Positions 1-8,899 are shown, counted from the first letter of the stretch. The stretch is DNA of 50,296 nucleotides from Clostridia bacterium (GCA_017466805.1 JAFTTN010000001.1:1-50296); one strand, 5' to 3'. Translations and numbers: made by a program. Notes: generated by a model from the letters alone, not told the origin.

Positions 1-1
1 A

Positions 2-331
2 TCCTTGGAAATGACTATTGACAACGATAGAGAAACGCGCCTACTTGATTTTATATCTGATGATACAGAGGACACAGATCCAAGCAGGGCCATCCAACTT
101 AAGGAGTTTCGTTATCACTTCGATAAAATGATGAGCGTTCTTGGCGAACGTGAACGCAAGATCATAAATATGCGATATGGGTTCGGCGGTGAGAAGAAAC
201 ATACCTTTGCGGAAATCGGTCGTGAGCTTGGTGTAACCCGAGAACGTGTCCGTCAACTCGAAGCTAAGGCAATATTAAAATTGCGAAAAACAGAACACTT
301 TAAAGAAGTCCAAAGTTTCTTTGAAATATAA
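2..331 (+). CDS. RNA polymerase sigma-70 family factor, C-terminal part (5' end outside window)
   Basis: The reading frame is open to the left edge, so only the C-terminal ~109 residues are visible. They contain the linker to sigma region 4 and the region 4.2 helix-turn-helix that reads the -35 element (core GVTRERVRQLEAKA), preceded by a region 4.1 stretch LGERERKIINMRYGFGG typical of RpoD-type factors. The protein ends normally shortly after region 4.2. It lies next to an excisionase-like gene and an apparent insertion junction in uvrB, so it may be an accessory sigma factor carried by a mobile element and not the housekeeping rpoD. Subfamily is not certain without the N-terminus. Confidence 0.8.
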   Translation, partial: SLEMTIDNDRETRLLDFISDDTEDTDPSRAIQLKEFRYHFDKMMSVLGERERKIINMRYGFGGEKKHTFAEIGRELGVTRERVRQLEAKAILKLRKTEHFKEVQSFFEI

Positions 332-399
332 TCACAGCCAGAGGTGAGTGCCGCACTCGCCTCTTTTTATGTACTCCCGGGATAACCGGGAGCTAAGCG

Positions 400-840
400 T
401 TATTTAGAGGATGCGTTATTGAACCAGTGGTCAAAAGACACTTTATCGATGCGATAATTATTTCCCAGTCTCATTACCTTAAACGGTTGTCCAGCAGCAT
501 AAACCTGAGCCAAAAAAGAATAAGTTTTACTTCTACTAAATTGCAAAATTTTTTGGATATCAGAAGGCCTATACACCGAACAACTGCCTGGATTTGCAAG
601 CATGCGATCCATCTCACAGCCACCGGTTCCCTCATTGCATACATTGTGTAATTTCGCATAGGTATTCCATTCATCAAATTGGGTAGCATTAACGCGATAT
701 TGAACACCAACTTTGACAACAGAAAACAAATTATGTCTTGATGCTTCATCCAAAAAATCACGGGCCACATTTGTAGAAATATCAAGGATTTTCGCAATAT
801 CACCGGCACTGTAAATCCTCATCTCGTTGATATCCTGCAT
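400..840 (-). CDS. Tandem helix-turn-helix (excisionase-like) DNA-binding protein
   Basis: 146-residue soluble protein with two copies of a MerR/excisionase-type winged helix. The first (about residues 5-55) reads RIYSAGDIAKILDIS then YRVNATQFDEW; the second (about 85-140) reads SVYRPSDIQKILQFSRSKTY then YRIDKVSFDHWF. Each copy therefore has the 'select helix, then beta-wing with R-[IV]-x-x-x-x-F-D-x-W' pattern of excisionase-family domains. I chose the ATG at 840 because AAGGAG (851-856) sits 10 nt upstream; a TTG at 861 would include that site. Such proteins commonly act as recombination directionality factors or element regulators. That fits the adjacent uvrB break but is inference. Confidence 0.6.
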   Translation of the reverse strand: MQDINEMRIYSAGDIAKILDISTNVARDFLDEASRHNLFSVVKVGVQYRVNATQFDEWNTYAKLHNVCNEGTGGCEMDRMLANPGSCSVYRPSDIQKILQFSRSKTYSFLAQVYAAGQPFKVMRLGNNYRIDKVSFDHWFNNASSK

Positions 841-921
841 AATCTCATACTCCTTTCTCAAATACTACACTCTTATTGCTGATTTCAAAGTGCAAAGGGA
901 ATATAGGAAGGAGTGAACCTC

Positions 922-993
922 TTGGCAAGTAAATCGTATACTAGAAATATGTTGCGTAAAAACAAAGCCATCGGACCGACCGATGGCTTATAA
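922..993 (+). CDS. Possible 23-aa micro-ORF
   Basis: A TTG codon follows AAGGAG by 8 nt and opens a 23-codon frame ending at TAA; the peptide is basic at its centre (MLRKNKA). The last third is coincident with a perfect 10-bp hairpin, so the frame may be fortuitous. No family is recognised. It lies in the otherwise gene-free stretch 862-1162, which also holds the hairpin at 965-989 and TGGACA repeats at 1081-1139. Confidence 0.2.
   Translation: MASKSYTRNMLRKNKAIGPTDGL
958..989 (-). terminator. Intrinsic terminator, minus strand
   Basis: Perfect 10-bp stem AAGCCATCGG/CCGATGGCTT with a 5-nt loop. Read on the minus strand it is followed by TGTTTTT, so it can stop leftward transcription coming out of the truncated uvrB. 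Confidence 0.55.
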
Positions 994-1080
994 ACTACAA
1001 GATATAATTTATGCATACACACAACTGTAGAAATAGCCTCCATCATGACGAATCAGGCCACTCCTGCCACTTGTCTTTTA

Positions 1081-1177
1081 TGTCCAAAGAACTAAAAATC
1101 GTACTAAATTGTCCAAAAAACAGTGTTTTTTCTGGACAAAACAGCGCCATTAGAACACTTTTCTACACGGCTTCATC
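1081..1177. repeat. TGGACA subterminal repeats at an apparent insertion end
   Basis: Three copies of the hexamer TGGACA or its complement TGTCCA occur within 60 bp (near 1081, 1110 and 1133); the last two form an inverted repeat 1109-1139 with a central A/T-rich stem. The block ends about 40 bp from where UvrB homology stops. Clustered short repeats near a junction are typical of recombinase or transposase binding ends. Which element family this belongs to cannot be told from the window. Confidence 0.4.
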
Positions 1178-1450
1178 ATAGGAAACGAAGAATTCCACCG
1201 CGTTTTCGGGGAAGAATTCGCGCATTTCCGAGCAGACCTGCGCCGCCAAGGTTTTATTCGGCTCTAAAATTATTGCAGGGCGGTTTGCACGTGCAATAAC
1301 GTTTGCCATAGTGAAGGTTTTACCCGAGCCTGTAACGCCGATAAGAGTTTGATCTCTATCGCCGTTTTTTATGCCCGAAACGAGCGCATCGATAGCTTCG
1401 GGCTGATCCCCTGTAGGAGAAAAATCCGAAACCAGCTTAAACTTATCCAC
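1163..1450 (-). pseudogene. uvrB: UvrB, N-terminal 91 residues only (interrupted gene)
   Basis: UvrB is the helicase-like damage-recognition subunit of UvrABC excinuclease, normally about 660 residues. Here only 95 codons remain: the start [17 protein letters not shown], Walker [18 protein letters not shown] and motif Ia NKTLAAQ are intact, and identity to the family runs to FVSY. The expected next residues (YDYYQPEAY) are replaced by DEAV and a stop. Homology ends at about 1178. GTG at 1450 is preceded by an AAAGGGGG ribosome site and a TATAAT at 1482-1487. The abrupt switch to unrelated DNA bearing an excisionase-like gene suggests disruption by insertion, not gradual decay. An assembly join is the alternative. 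Confidence 0.85.
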
Positions 1451-1501
1451 GCAAAAAACGCCCCCTTTGCTTTAATCGTATTATTATATCACATTTGTGC
1501 G

Positions 1502-1539
1502 AAAAATAAAAGAGGAACCGACGATTTTTTTGTCCTCTT
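1502..1539 (-). terminator. Terminator of dinB
   Basis: Stem AAGAGGA/TCCTCTT with a long loop; on the minus strand it is followed by TTTATTTTT. It lies just beyond the dinB stop codon. Confidence 0.6.
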
Positions 1540-1552
1540 ATATACTTTTTTG

Positions 1553-2827
1553 CTATATCAATCGGTTGTTCAGCGCCGATGCTATGCCTATCGCTTCCCT
1601 GCCATAACGTAAGCGTATTGCATCGACCGCAGATTCGAGCGAATGGAGCTTTTTATATTTATCCTCCCACGGCTCTGTGAAAAGCTGCTGTTGATACAAA
1701 AATTCGTTTTCCCGAGTGAGCTTTTCGGCGTGAACCGTAACCGAATATATTTCGCTCTCCGGGTTGGTGTTTTCGCGCACGAGATAAAGCGCAGCCTTCG
1801 AAATTTCGCTGTAAAGGCAGGTTGGGTGCGACAGCATTGCCGAGCGGTTTACCGATTTCATATCGGGTGTGCGTACGGTAACGGCAACGTTTTTGCAGCA
1901 AAGCGAATGCTTACGCAGGCGTTCGGCAACCGACATCGAAAGATAGGTAACGGCAAACGAAATATCCTGAAGATTTTCGAGGTTATGGCGAAAGGTCATA
2001 CCGTTTGAAACCGATTTCGGCTCGGGCTCGTAGCCCTTCACGGTAACCTCGGCGTAATCGTGCCCAAGCGCAAATTCCTTTAGCATCAAGCCGTTTTTGC
2101 CGAGCACCTCCGAAAGCGCCGCTTCGTCACAGCAGGCGAGGTCGCCGATAGTATGCACACCGATACGCTCGAGCGTTTTTGCGGTAGAGCTTCCGACAAA
2201 AAGCAGGTCGGTCACCGGCAACGGCCAGACTATAGACGCGAACCTTTCGGGCGGGATAACCGAGGTTGCGTTCGGCTTTTTTAAATCGCTGCCCAACTTT
2301 GCAAAAACCTTATTAAAAGAAACGCCGACCGAAACGGTTATACCGAGCTCGTTCAAAATGCGCTCTCTTATCGCATCGGCAATCCTTTTTCCGTTGCCGA
2401 ACAGCCTTACCGAGCCGCTTACGTCAAGCCAGCTTTCATCCACGCCGAAAGGCTCGACGAGGTCGGTATACTGATAAAAAATATCGTTCATTCTGCGCGA
2501 CATTTCGGAATACAGCTGATAGGTAGGCCGCACTATAAGCAGATTCGGACACTTTTTCTTTGCCGCCCAAACCGTTTCGGCGGTTTTTATATTGTATTTC
2601 TTGGCAAGCTCGTTTTTTGCAAGAACTATACCGTGTCGGTCCTCCACACTGCCGCAAACCGCCATCGGAACCAACGCGTATTCGGGGTGCAACGCCGTTT
2701 CGCAGGATGCGAAAAAAGAATTTGCATCGCAATGAAGCACGGTACGGTAGCTTTTCGGCGCTTGACTTTTATCGTGAAAATTGGAAACCCGAAACAGCGG
2801 CGAGCAGTCGCTCGGTCCCATATACAT
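1553..2827 (-). CDS. dinB: Y-family DNA polymerase (DNA polymerase IV, DinB)
   Basis: Error-prone translesion polymerase, 424 residues, near the usual length plus a short N-terminal extension. The palm has the metal-binding Asp34 in LHCDANSFFASCE, with Phe39 in the steric-gate position, and Asp130-Glu131 in FGVDESWLDVSG. The finger segment, thumb helix-hairpin-helix (VGSSTAKTLERIGVHTIGDL) and C-terminal little-finger domain are all present. Two ATGs occur at the start (2827 and 2821); AGAGG lies 9 nt before the first. It has its own SOS-type promoter with two LexA boxes and a private terminator, so it is a single-gene unit. The neighbouring truncated uvrB is also a repair gene. Confidence 0.93.
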   Translation of the reverse strand: MYMGPSDCSPLFRVSNFHDKSQAPKSYRTVLHCDANSFFASCETALHPEYALVPMAVCGSVEDRHGIVLAKNELAKKYNIKTAETVWAAKKKCPNLLIVRPTYQLYSEMSRRMNDIFYQYTDLVEPFGVDESWLDVSGSVRLFGNGKRIADAIRERILNELGITVSVGVSFNKVFAKLGSDLKKPNATSVIPPERFASIVWPLPVTDLLFVGSSTAKTLERIGVHTIGDLACCDEAALSEVLGKNGLMLKEFALGHDYAEVTVKGYEPEPKSVSNGMTFRHNLENLQDISFAVTYLSMSVAERLRKHSLCCKNVAVTVRTPDMKSVNRSAMLSHPTCLYSEISKAALYLVRENTNPESEIYSVTVHAEKLTRENEFLYQQQLFTEPWEDKYKKLHSLESAVDAIRLRYGREAIGIASALNNRLI

Positions 2828-2862
2828 TAGGTATCGCCTCTTCTCTTTTATTGCTTTCTTAT

Positions 2863-2891
2863 ATCATACCACCCGAACGTTTGTTTGTCAA
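2863..2891 (-). promoter_or_regulatory. dinB promoter
   Basis: TTGACA (2886-2891), 17-bp spacer, TATGAT (2863-2868). The downstream LexA box lies in the spacer and reaches the -35 hexamer; the upstream box also covers the -35. Confidence 0.85.
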
Positions 2892-2904
2892 GAACATTTG
2901 TTCT
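2874..2904. promoter_or_regulatory. Two LexA (SOS) operators
   Basis: The box at 2891-2904 is AGAACATTTGTTCT, an exact GAAC-N4-GTTC palindrome as bound by Gram-positive LexA. The box at 2874-2887, CGAACGTTTGTTTG, matches in one half-site fully and the other in 3 of 4 bases. Centres are 17 bp apart, under two helical turns, and both overlap the -35 region, so repression by occlusion is expected. Confidence 0.8.
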
Positions 2905-2917
2905 GAACGTGAGAAGA

Positions 2918-2953
2918 AAAAAGGACCTGCATTTTATTGCAAGTCCTTTTTGA
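2918..2953. terminator. Terminator after the GT2 glycosyltransferase gene
   Basis: Stem built on AAAAGGAC...GTCCTTTT with an inner TGCA/TGCA pair; T-runs exist on both sides, so it can act in both directions. Confidence 0.7.
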
Positions 2954-2958
2954 TTTTT

Positions 2959-4254
2959 TTATTCTTCGGTTTGGTTTTCGTTCGCTTGGACCTCGTCGAT
3001 AGATTTGGTTACGCTATGCTTAATAGGAGTCCATTCGACTTTTTTGAAAATTGCCGCTATTGCGATAGGGCAATAGGAAAGCATAAATATCGGGAAGGTG
3101 AAGAGGTATTTTATCATTTTACCCGGCGGGCAATCGATAACCTCCCATTCGGTGATAAGCGTAATAAAGCCGACGACGAAAATCAACATATAGATTATCG
3201 CGCAGAAATAAAGCAGAGGCACCATACAGAATTGCAGGAACACCGAAATTTCGGGATAATCCGCAAAAATAGTAAGACCGTAGATAAATTCCGCGATACA
3301 GCAGCAGACAGAAAGAATGGTAAACATTAACGCAGGGAAAATAGTCATAAGCATATCGTAGCAAGCGAACGAGCCCTTGAATATGCCCTTGAAAAGCTTT
3401 GCGCCGTATTTACCGAACACCTGATAGAAGCCTTTAGACCAGCGCAAGCGTTGATTCCAGGACTGCTTAAAGGTTTCGGGCTGTTCATCGTAAACTATCG
3501 AGCCGCCGCTGTAACCGATTTTTACGCCGCGGACAGCCATATCGGTAGAAAATTCGATATCCTCGGTAAGAAGATGATAGGGCCAGCCGTTATTGCTTTC
3601 GATAATTTCCTTGCTGATACAGAAGCCGGTACCCGAAATAGCGCAAGAGGTGCCGAAGCGCATTCTCGCGTGGTTAAGATATTTCGCTTCACGAAGGAAC
3701 CAAAGCGAATAGCCGGCAGAAATCCAGTTCGTACCGTAGTTTTTAGAATTACGGTAGCTGGTGAGCGCTTTATAGCCGCGGTTGAAATTGATATTCATTT
3801 CCTTGATGAAGTTTTTATCAACAAGGTTATCGGCATCGAAAACGATATACGCATCGCAATCGTCGTTTTCGGCAAGCAGCTTTTTGAAAAGGAAATCGAG
3901 CGCATAGCCTTTGCCTACAAGCTCTTTATTATCGCGTTCGAGCACGATCGCACCGTGTTCCCTGCCCACTTGGGCGGTATTATCGGTACAGTTATCGGCG
4001 ATAAGGAAGACCTTTATAAGCTCTTTCGGGTAATCCTGACGGTTTATACTTTCGATAAGATGGCCGATAACGTTTTCTTCGTTACGGGCACTTATTACTA
4101 CGCCGAACTTATTTTGCTTATCGCTTTTAACGGGATCGGATTTATCCTTGCCGAGAAATACCCAGAAAATATATATAAACTGATACAGATAGCAAAGCAC
4201 GAACGAGGCGGTGAGGATTATATTACACAGTGTGAATATATCTTTAATCTCCAC
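2959..4254 (-). CDS. Membrane-anchored processive-type family 2 glycosyltransferase
   Basis: 431-residue inner-membrane enzyme that should transfer sugar from a nucleotide sugar to a growing polysaccharide or lipid. Order: one N-terminal membrane helix (about 10-35), cytoplasmic GT-A domain starting at VVISARNEE, the metal-binding FDADN at 139-143, TEDIE at 230-234 as the second acidic motif, QRLRW at 268-272 (the QxxRW signature of cellulose/hyaluronan/poly-GlcNAc synthases), then three or four C-terminal membrane helices. GTG at 4254 is used, with GGAGG 7 nt upstream. It stands alone with its own promoter and terminator and no export or modification gene beside it, so the polymer cannot be named. 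Confidence 0.85.
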   Translation of the reverse strand: MEIKDIFTLCNIILTASFVLCYLYQFIYIFWVFLGKDKSDPVKSDKQNKFGVVISARNEENVIGHLIESINRQDYPKELIKVFLIADNCTDNTAQVGREHGAIVLERDNKELVGKGYALDFLFKKLLAENDDCDAYIVFDADNLVDKNFIKEMNINFNRGYKALTSYRNSKNYGTNWISAGYSLWFLREAKYLNHARMRFGTSCAISGTGFCISKEIIESNNGWPYHLLTEDIEFSTDMAVRGVKIGYSGGSIVYDEQPETFKQSWNQRLRWSKGFYQVFGKYGAKLFKGIFKGSFACYDMLMTIFPALMFTILSVCCCIAEFIYGLTIFADYPEISVFLQFCMVPLLYFCAIIYMLIFVVGFITLITEWEVIDCPPGKMIKYLFTFPIFMLSYCPIAIAAIFKKVEWTPIKHSVTKSIDEVQANENQTEE

Positions 4255-4287
4255 GATGTTACCTCCGCGGTGAATTAATTTTTATAG

Positions 4288-4316
4288 ATTATACACCAAC
4301 AATACAAAAAAGTCAA
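4288..4316 (-). promoter_or_regulatory. Promoter of the GT2 gene
   Basis: TTGACT (4311-4316), 17-bp spacer, TATAAT (4288-4293). The -35 touches the foot of the icd terminator hairpin. Confidence 0.75.
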
Positions 4317-4351
4317 TCCCCGTCGTTAATCTTAAGGATTACGGCGGGGAT
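4306..4351 (-). terminator. Terminator of the gltA-acn-icd operon
   Basis: Imperfect stem ATCCCCG...CGGGGAT (4316-4351) with paired GATTA/TAATC inside, followed on the minus strand by TTGACTTTTTTG. The T-run overlaps the next promoter. Confidence 0.65.
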
Positions 4352-4365
4352 CGTTAATCGATTAT

Positions 4366-5562
4366 TTATATTTGTGCGGCGATAGCCTTCAAAAATTCCT
4401 CGGTATTTACCTGAGTTTTATTTTCGAGCGTGGAAATAATGCAAAGGTCTTTTGTCATTACGCCGCTTTCGATAGTATCGATAGTTGCCTTTTCGACCTT
4501 TTCGGCATATTCGACAAGCTCTTGGATTCCGTCGAGCTCGCCGCGCTTTTTGAGTGCGCCGGTCCAGGCAAAAATAGTCGCAACGGGGTTAATTCTTACG
4601 GGAACACCCTTTAAATAATCGTAATAATGGCGCTGTACGGTGCCGTGTGCCGCTTCGTATTCGTAATATCCGTCGGGAGAAACGAGAACGCTCGTCATCA
4701 TTGCCAAAGAGCCGTATGCGTTGGATACCATATCGCTCATAACGTCGCCGTCGTAGTTCTTGCAAGCCCAGATAAAGCCGCCTTCCGAACGGATAACGCG
4801 CGCAACCGCATCGTCGATAAGGGTATAGAAATACTCGATACCTGCGTTTTCGAATTTTTCCTTATATTCGCTTTCGAATATTTCGGCAAAAATATCCTTG
4901 AATCTGTGGTCGTAGGTTTTGCTAATGGTGTCCTTGGAGGAGAACCAAAGATCCATTTTCATATCGAGCGCATAGTCGAAGCAGCTTCTTGCAAAGCCTT
5001 CGATGCTTTTATCGATATTATGAACGCCCTGAATGATGCCTTCGGTTTTGAAATCGTGAATGAGCGCACGGGTTTCGTTGCCGTTTTCATCGGTAACGAC
5101 AAGCTCTGCCTTGCAGCCCGCGCCGACCTTTAGCTCGGTAGCCTTATAGATATCGCCGTATGCGTGACGTGCGATAGATATAGGCTTTGTCCAGTTGCGG
5201 ACGTAGGGAGGAATGCCCTTTACGATTATCGGGGTACGGAAAACGGTACCGTCGAGAATCGCACGGATAGTACCGTTGGGCGATTTCCACATTTCTTTAA
5301 GGTTATATTCGGTCATTCTTGCCGCGTTGGGCGTAATGGTCGCACATTTAACCGCAACGCCGTATTTCTTGGTTGCGTTAGCCGAATCGATAGTTACTTG
5401 GTCGTCGGTTTCGTTGCGGTGCTCGAGTCCGAGGTCATAATATTCGGTTTTAAGATCCACGAACGGAAGGATAAGAATATCCTTTATCATTCGCCACGCG
5501 ATTCGGGTGGTTTCGTCGCCATCCATTTCGACAAGCGGCGTTTTCATCTGTATCTTTGCCAT
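4366..5562 (-). CDS. icd: Isocitrate dehydrogenase, NADP-type (eukaryote-like class)
   Basis: Oxidises and decarboxylates isocitrate to 2-oxoglutarate in the cytoplasm. 398 residues, the length of the dimeric eukaryote-like IDH class, not the ~415-residue E. coli type. Family features: N-terminal [11 protein letters not shown], the substrate loop [32 protein letters not shown], the metal-binding IDDAVA and NYDGDVMSD, and [10 protein letters not shown] near the cofactor. It is the third gene of the gltA-acn-icd operon, 33 bp after acn, with GGAG before its ATG. Together the three genes form the oxidative arm of the TCA cycle; in fermenters this usually supplies 2-oxoglutarate for glutamate. 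Coenzyme choice is inferred from class. Confidence 0.93.
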   Translation of the reverse strand: MAKIQMKTPLVEMDGDETTRIAWRMIKDILILPFVDLKTEYYDLGLEHRNETDDQVTIDSANATKKYGVAVKCATITPNAARMTEYNLKEMWKSPNGTIRAILDGTVFRTPIIVKGIPPYVRNWTKPISIARHAYGDIYKATELKVGAGCKAELVVTDENGNETRALIHDFKTEGIIQGVHNIDKSIEGFARSCFDYALDMKMDLWFSSKDTISKTYDHRFKDIFAEIFESEYKEKFENAGIEYFYTLIDDAVARVIRSEGGFIWACKNYDGDVMSDMVSNAYGSLAMMTSVLVSPDGYYEYEAAHGTVQRHYYDYLKGVPVRINPVATIFAWTGALKKRGELDGIQELVEYAEKVEKATIDTIESGVMTKDLCIISTLENKTQVNTEEFLKAIAAQI

Positions 5563-5595
5563 TTTATTTCTCCTTTTTGCGTTTTTGGATATTGC

Positions 5596-7518
5596 TTAAA
5601 GCTTAGTAAACTCTAAGAGTCCGCCGGCGAGGATTATATCGCGGTCGCGTCCCGAAAGCGAGGAAACGAGCTTAATTTCCTTACCGTTTGCTTTAAGAAC
5701 TATTTCTCTGCCCTCTTTAATGCAGCTTCTTACGTCGTTGAGAACGAGCTTATCGCCGAGTGCGATGCTTTCGTAATCGTCTGCGTTTGCAAAGGTCAGG
5801 GGAAGAATGCCTGCGTTTACAAGGTTTGCGGCGTGGATTCTTGCAAAGCTCTTTGCAATAACAGCCTTGACGCCGAGATAAAGCGGAACGAGCGCGGCAT
5901 GCTCGCGCGAGCTGCCTTGGCCGTAGTTTTCACCGCCGACGATGATACCGCCGTTCTTTTCCTTTGCGCGTGCGGGGAACGCTTCATCGCATACCTCGAA
6001 GCAGAAGTTGGAAAGATAGGGGATATTGGATCGGTAAGGAAGTATCTTTGCACCCGCGGGCATAATGTGATCGGTGGTGATATTATCGCCGACTTTAAGT
6101 ATGCATTCGCAATCGATAGTATCGGCAACCGGTCTGCTTTCGGGGAAGGGTTTGATATTGGGGCCGCGTACGACCTCGATATCCGCCGCTTCTTCCACGG
6201 TTGCGGGCTTGATTACCATATTATCGTTTATCATAAATTTATTGGGCATTGCGATTTCGGGCATTGCACCGATAGTTCTCGGGTCGGTAAGCACACCGGT
6301 AAGTGCGGATATTGCCGCGGTTTCGGGGCTGACAAGATACACCTGTGCATCCTTGGTGCCGCTTCTTCCGAGGAAGTTACGGTTGAAGGTACGCAGAGAA
6401 ACGCCTGCAGACTGGGGCGATTGGCCCATACCGATACAGGGACCGCACGCGGATTCCAAAATTCTTGCGCCCGCATCGATCATCCAAGAAAGCGCGCCGC
6501 TTGCGGCAAGCATATTATAAACCTGCTTACTGCCGGGAGCGATAGAAAGGCTTACGTTATCGTGAACGGTTTTGCCCTTTAAAATATGCGCAACCTTCAT
6601 CAAATCGACGTATGAAGAGTTGGTGCAGGAGCCGATGCAGACCTGATCGACCTTGATATTGCCGATTTCCTCTATCGATTTAACGTTATCGGGGCTGTGG
6701 GGACAAGCCGCGGCGGGAACGAGAGAAGAAAGGTCGATATCGATAACGAGATCGTAAACAGCATCGTCGTCCGCCTTTAATTCTACGTATTGGTCTTCCC
6801 TGCCCTGTGCGGCAAGGAAAAGACGGGTGTTTTCATCGGAGGGGAACACAGAGGTCGAAGCGCCGAGCTCGGCACCCATATTGGTGATAGTGCCGCGTTC
6901 GGGAACGGTGAGAGTTTTAACGCCCTCTCCGCCGTATTCGATTATTCTGCCGACGCCGCCTTTAACGCTCAAACGGCGCAAAACCTCTAAAATAACGTCC
7001 TTTGCCGAAACCCAATCGTTTAATTTACCGGTAAGATTTACTCTTACCATTTCGGGCATAGTGATATGATATGCACCGCCGCCCATTGCAACCGCAACGT
7101 CAAGGCCGCCGGCACCGAACGCAAGCATACCCAAGCCGCCGCCCGTGGGGGTATGGCTATCCGATCCGATAAGCGTTTTGCCGGGAACGCCGAAGCGTTC
7201 GAGGTGAACCTGATGGCAGATACCGTTACCGGGACGCGAGAAATACAAGCCGTATTTTTTTGCACAGGTACGGATATACAAATGGTCGTCGGCGTTCATA
7301 AAGCCGTTTTGAAGAGTATTGTGGTCGATATACGCAACCGAAAGCTCGGTTTTTACGCGATGAATGACCATAGCCTCGAATTCGAGGTCAGCCATGGTGC
7401 CGGTTGCGTCCTGGGTAAGAGTTTGGTCGATTTTAAGCCCGATAGGCGAGCCCTTTATCATTTCGCCCTCTACCAAGTGGGCTTTGATTATTTTTTGTGC
7501 AATCGTTAATCCGGACAT
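5596..7518 (-). CDS. acn: Aconitate hydratase
   Basis: Interconverts citrate and isocitrate with a [4Fe-4S] cluster. At 640 residues it belongs to the compact aconitase class found in many anaerobes, shorter than the ~890-residue AcnA. Cluster cysteines are visible in CIGSCTNSSYVD and CGPCIGMGQSPQ; GSDSHTPTGGGLGMLAFG is the classic substrate motif; the C-terminal swivel domain has GGENYGQGSSREHAALVP. The start overlaps the end of gltA by 13 bp, so the two are translationally coupled, and icd follows 33 bp later. The long open frames on the opposite strand are codon-bias shadows. Confidence 0.95.
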   Translation of the reverse strand: MSGLTIAQKIIKAHLVEGEMIKGSPIGLKIDQTLTQDATGTMADLEFEAMVIHRVKTELSVAYIDHNTLQNGFMNADDHLYIRTCAKKYGLYFSRPGNGICHQVHLERFGVPGKTLIGSDSHTPTGGGLGMLAFGAGGLDVAVAMGGGAYHITMPEMVRVNLTGKLNDWVSAKDVILEVLRRLSVKGGVGRIIEYGGEGVKTLTVPERGTITNMGAELGASTSVFPSDENTRLFLAAQGREDQYVELKADDDAVYDLVIDIDLSSLVPAAACPHSPDNVKSIEEIGNIKVDQVCIGSCTNSSYVDLMKVAHILKGKTVHDNVSLSIAPGSKQVYNMLAASGALSWMIDAGARILESACGPCIGMGQSPQSAGVSLRTFNRNFLGRSGTKDAQVYLVSPETAAISALTGVLTDPRTIGAMPEIAMPNKFMINDNMVIKPATVEEAADIEVVRGPNIKPFPESRPVADTIDCECILKVGDNITTDHIMPAGAKILPYRSNIPYLSNFCFEVCDEAFPARAKEKNGGIIVGGENYGQGSSREHAALVPLYLGVKAVIAKSFARIHAANLVNAGILPLTFANADDYESIALGDKLVLNDVRSCIKEGREIVLKANGKEIKLVSSLSGRDRDIILAGGLLEFTKL

Positions 7519-8876
7519 TTTATGTTATCCTTTCTGTCTTCAAGCTCGATATACGGCAGTCTGCCGTGGAAGGTACGGTATGCGGGGCGCATTATGCGGC
7601 GGCAGGTGATAATTTCCTCCAATCTGTGCGCGCACCAGCCCGAAAGGCGTGCGATAGCAAACAGCGGGGTGAACATTTCCTGCGGGATGTTAAGCATACG
7701 GTACACAAGACCGGAATATAGGTCTACATTGGCGCAGATTGCGTTGCCGTCCTGCATTTTGTTCTGAAGAAGCGCGGGAGCCAACCGTTCGACAGCGTGC
7801 AGAAGCTCGAAATCCTCACGCATACCGAACATATCGCAATGCTCCTCTGCCGCTTTACGCAAGATCTTTGCGCGCGGGTCGGACAAGGTATAAACCGCGT
7901 GGCCCATACCGTAGATAAGACCGCTGTGGTCGCCGACCTCTTTATTTAGCTGACGCTGCAAATAGTTGGCGATTTCTTCATCGTCCTTATAATCGCGAAC
8001 GCCGGCTTTGATTTCATCAAGCATTTTGACAACCTTAATATTCGCGCCGCCGTGGCGTGGACCTTTAAGCGCGCCGATGCCCGCGGCGATTGCCGAGAAG
8101 GTATCGGTGCCTGAGGAGGTAAGCGCACGCACCGCAAAGGTGGAGTTATTACCGCCGCCGTGCTCTGCGTGGAGAATTAGGCATTTATCGAGCAGCTTTG
8201 CTTCCTCGGGGGTGAATTTTCTGTCGAATCGGAGCATCGAAAGAATATTTTCCGCCATACTCTGCCCCGGAATGGGGGTATGAAGCACGAAGCTTTCGTT
8301 ATCGTAATAACGCTTTTTTACCTGATAAGCCGCTGTCATAATCATCGGCATACGTGCGATTATCATCAAAGACTGACGAAGCACGTTATCGACAGAATTA
8401 TCGTCGGGGTTTTCGTCGTAGCTGTATAGTGCAAGCACGCTTCTCGCCAGCTTATTCATAATATCGGGGCTGGGAGCACGCATTATCATATCGTCGATAA
8501 AGAACTTGGGCGGCTCGCTGTATTCGTCCATTATTACGTCGTAAAAATCGAGCTCCTCCGCAGTGGGAAGCGTACCGAACAGCAACAGCCAAGAAGCCTC
8601 GTCATATCCGAAGCGGTTTCTTCTTTCGTTGGCGGCAACGATATCCTCGATGCTTATACCGCGGTAAAACAGCTCGCCTTCGCAGGGGACGCGCTCATAT
8701 TCGTTTATAACGTAGCCGTGTACGTTACTTACTCTCGTTATGCCCGCAAGAACACCGGTTCCGTCGGGGTTGCGAAGTCCGCGCTTGACGCCGTATTTGG
8801 CATACATTTTTTCGTCGAACGCGCTATTCTCGCGCAGAGCGTCCGCAAGCATTTCTATATTTAGCTTATTGGTCAT
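7506..8876 (-). CDS. gltA: Citrate synthase
   Basis: Condenses acetyl-CoA and oxaloacetate to citrate. 456 residues, with the longer N-terminus common in clostridial citrate synthases. Active-site segments: HAEHGGGNNSTF, LKGPRHGGAN, the GMGHAVY histidine and NVDLYSG aspartate; the C-terminal FAIARLSGWCAHRLEE helix is typical. A clean ATG at 8876 follows AAAGGA by 10 nt. It is the first gene of gltA-acn-icd and has a consensus promoter with a large inverted repeat directly upstream, so citrate entry is probably controlled at transcription. It could accept propionyl-CoA as a side reaction, but the operon points to citrate. Confidence 0.94.
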   Translation of the reverse strand: MTNKLNIEMLADALRENSAFDEKMYAKYGVKRGLRNPDGTGVLAGITRVSNVHGYVINEYERVPCEGELFYRGISIEDIVAANERRNRFGYDEASWLLLFGTLPTAEELDFYDVIMDEYSEPPKFFIDDMIMRAPSPDIMNKLARSVLALYSYDENPDDNSVDNVLRQSLMIIARMPMIMTAAYQVKKRYYDNESFVLHTPIPGQSMAENILSMLRFDRKFTPEEAKLLDKCLILHAEHGGGNNSTFAVRALTSSGTDTFSAIAAGIGALKGPRHGGANIKVVKMLDEIKAGVRDYKDDEEIANYLQRQLNKEVGDHSGLIYGMGHAVYTLSDPRAKILRKAAEEHCDMFGMREDFELLHAVERLAPALLQNKMQDGNAICANVDLYSGLVYRMLNIPQEMFTPLFAIARLSGWCAHRLEEIITCRRIMRPAYRTFHGRLPYIELEDRKDNIKCPD

Positions 8877-8899
8877 AATTACATCATCCTTTCGAAAGG

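Noticed and set aside
2560..3330. 256-codon open frame on the plus strand
   Set aside because: Antisense to dinB and the GT2 gene; no ribosome site, no family, composition mirrors the real genes.
5833..6582. 249-codon frame opposite acn
   Set aside because: Shadow of the acn codon bias; acn itself has every cluster-binding motif.
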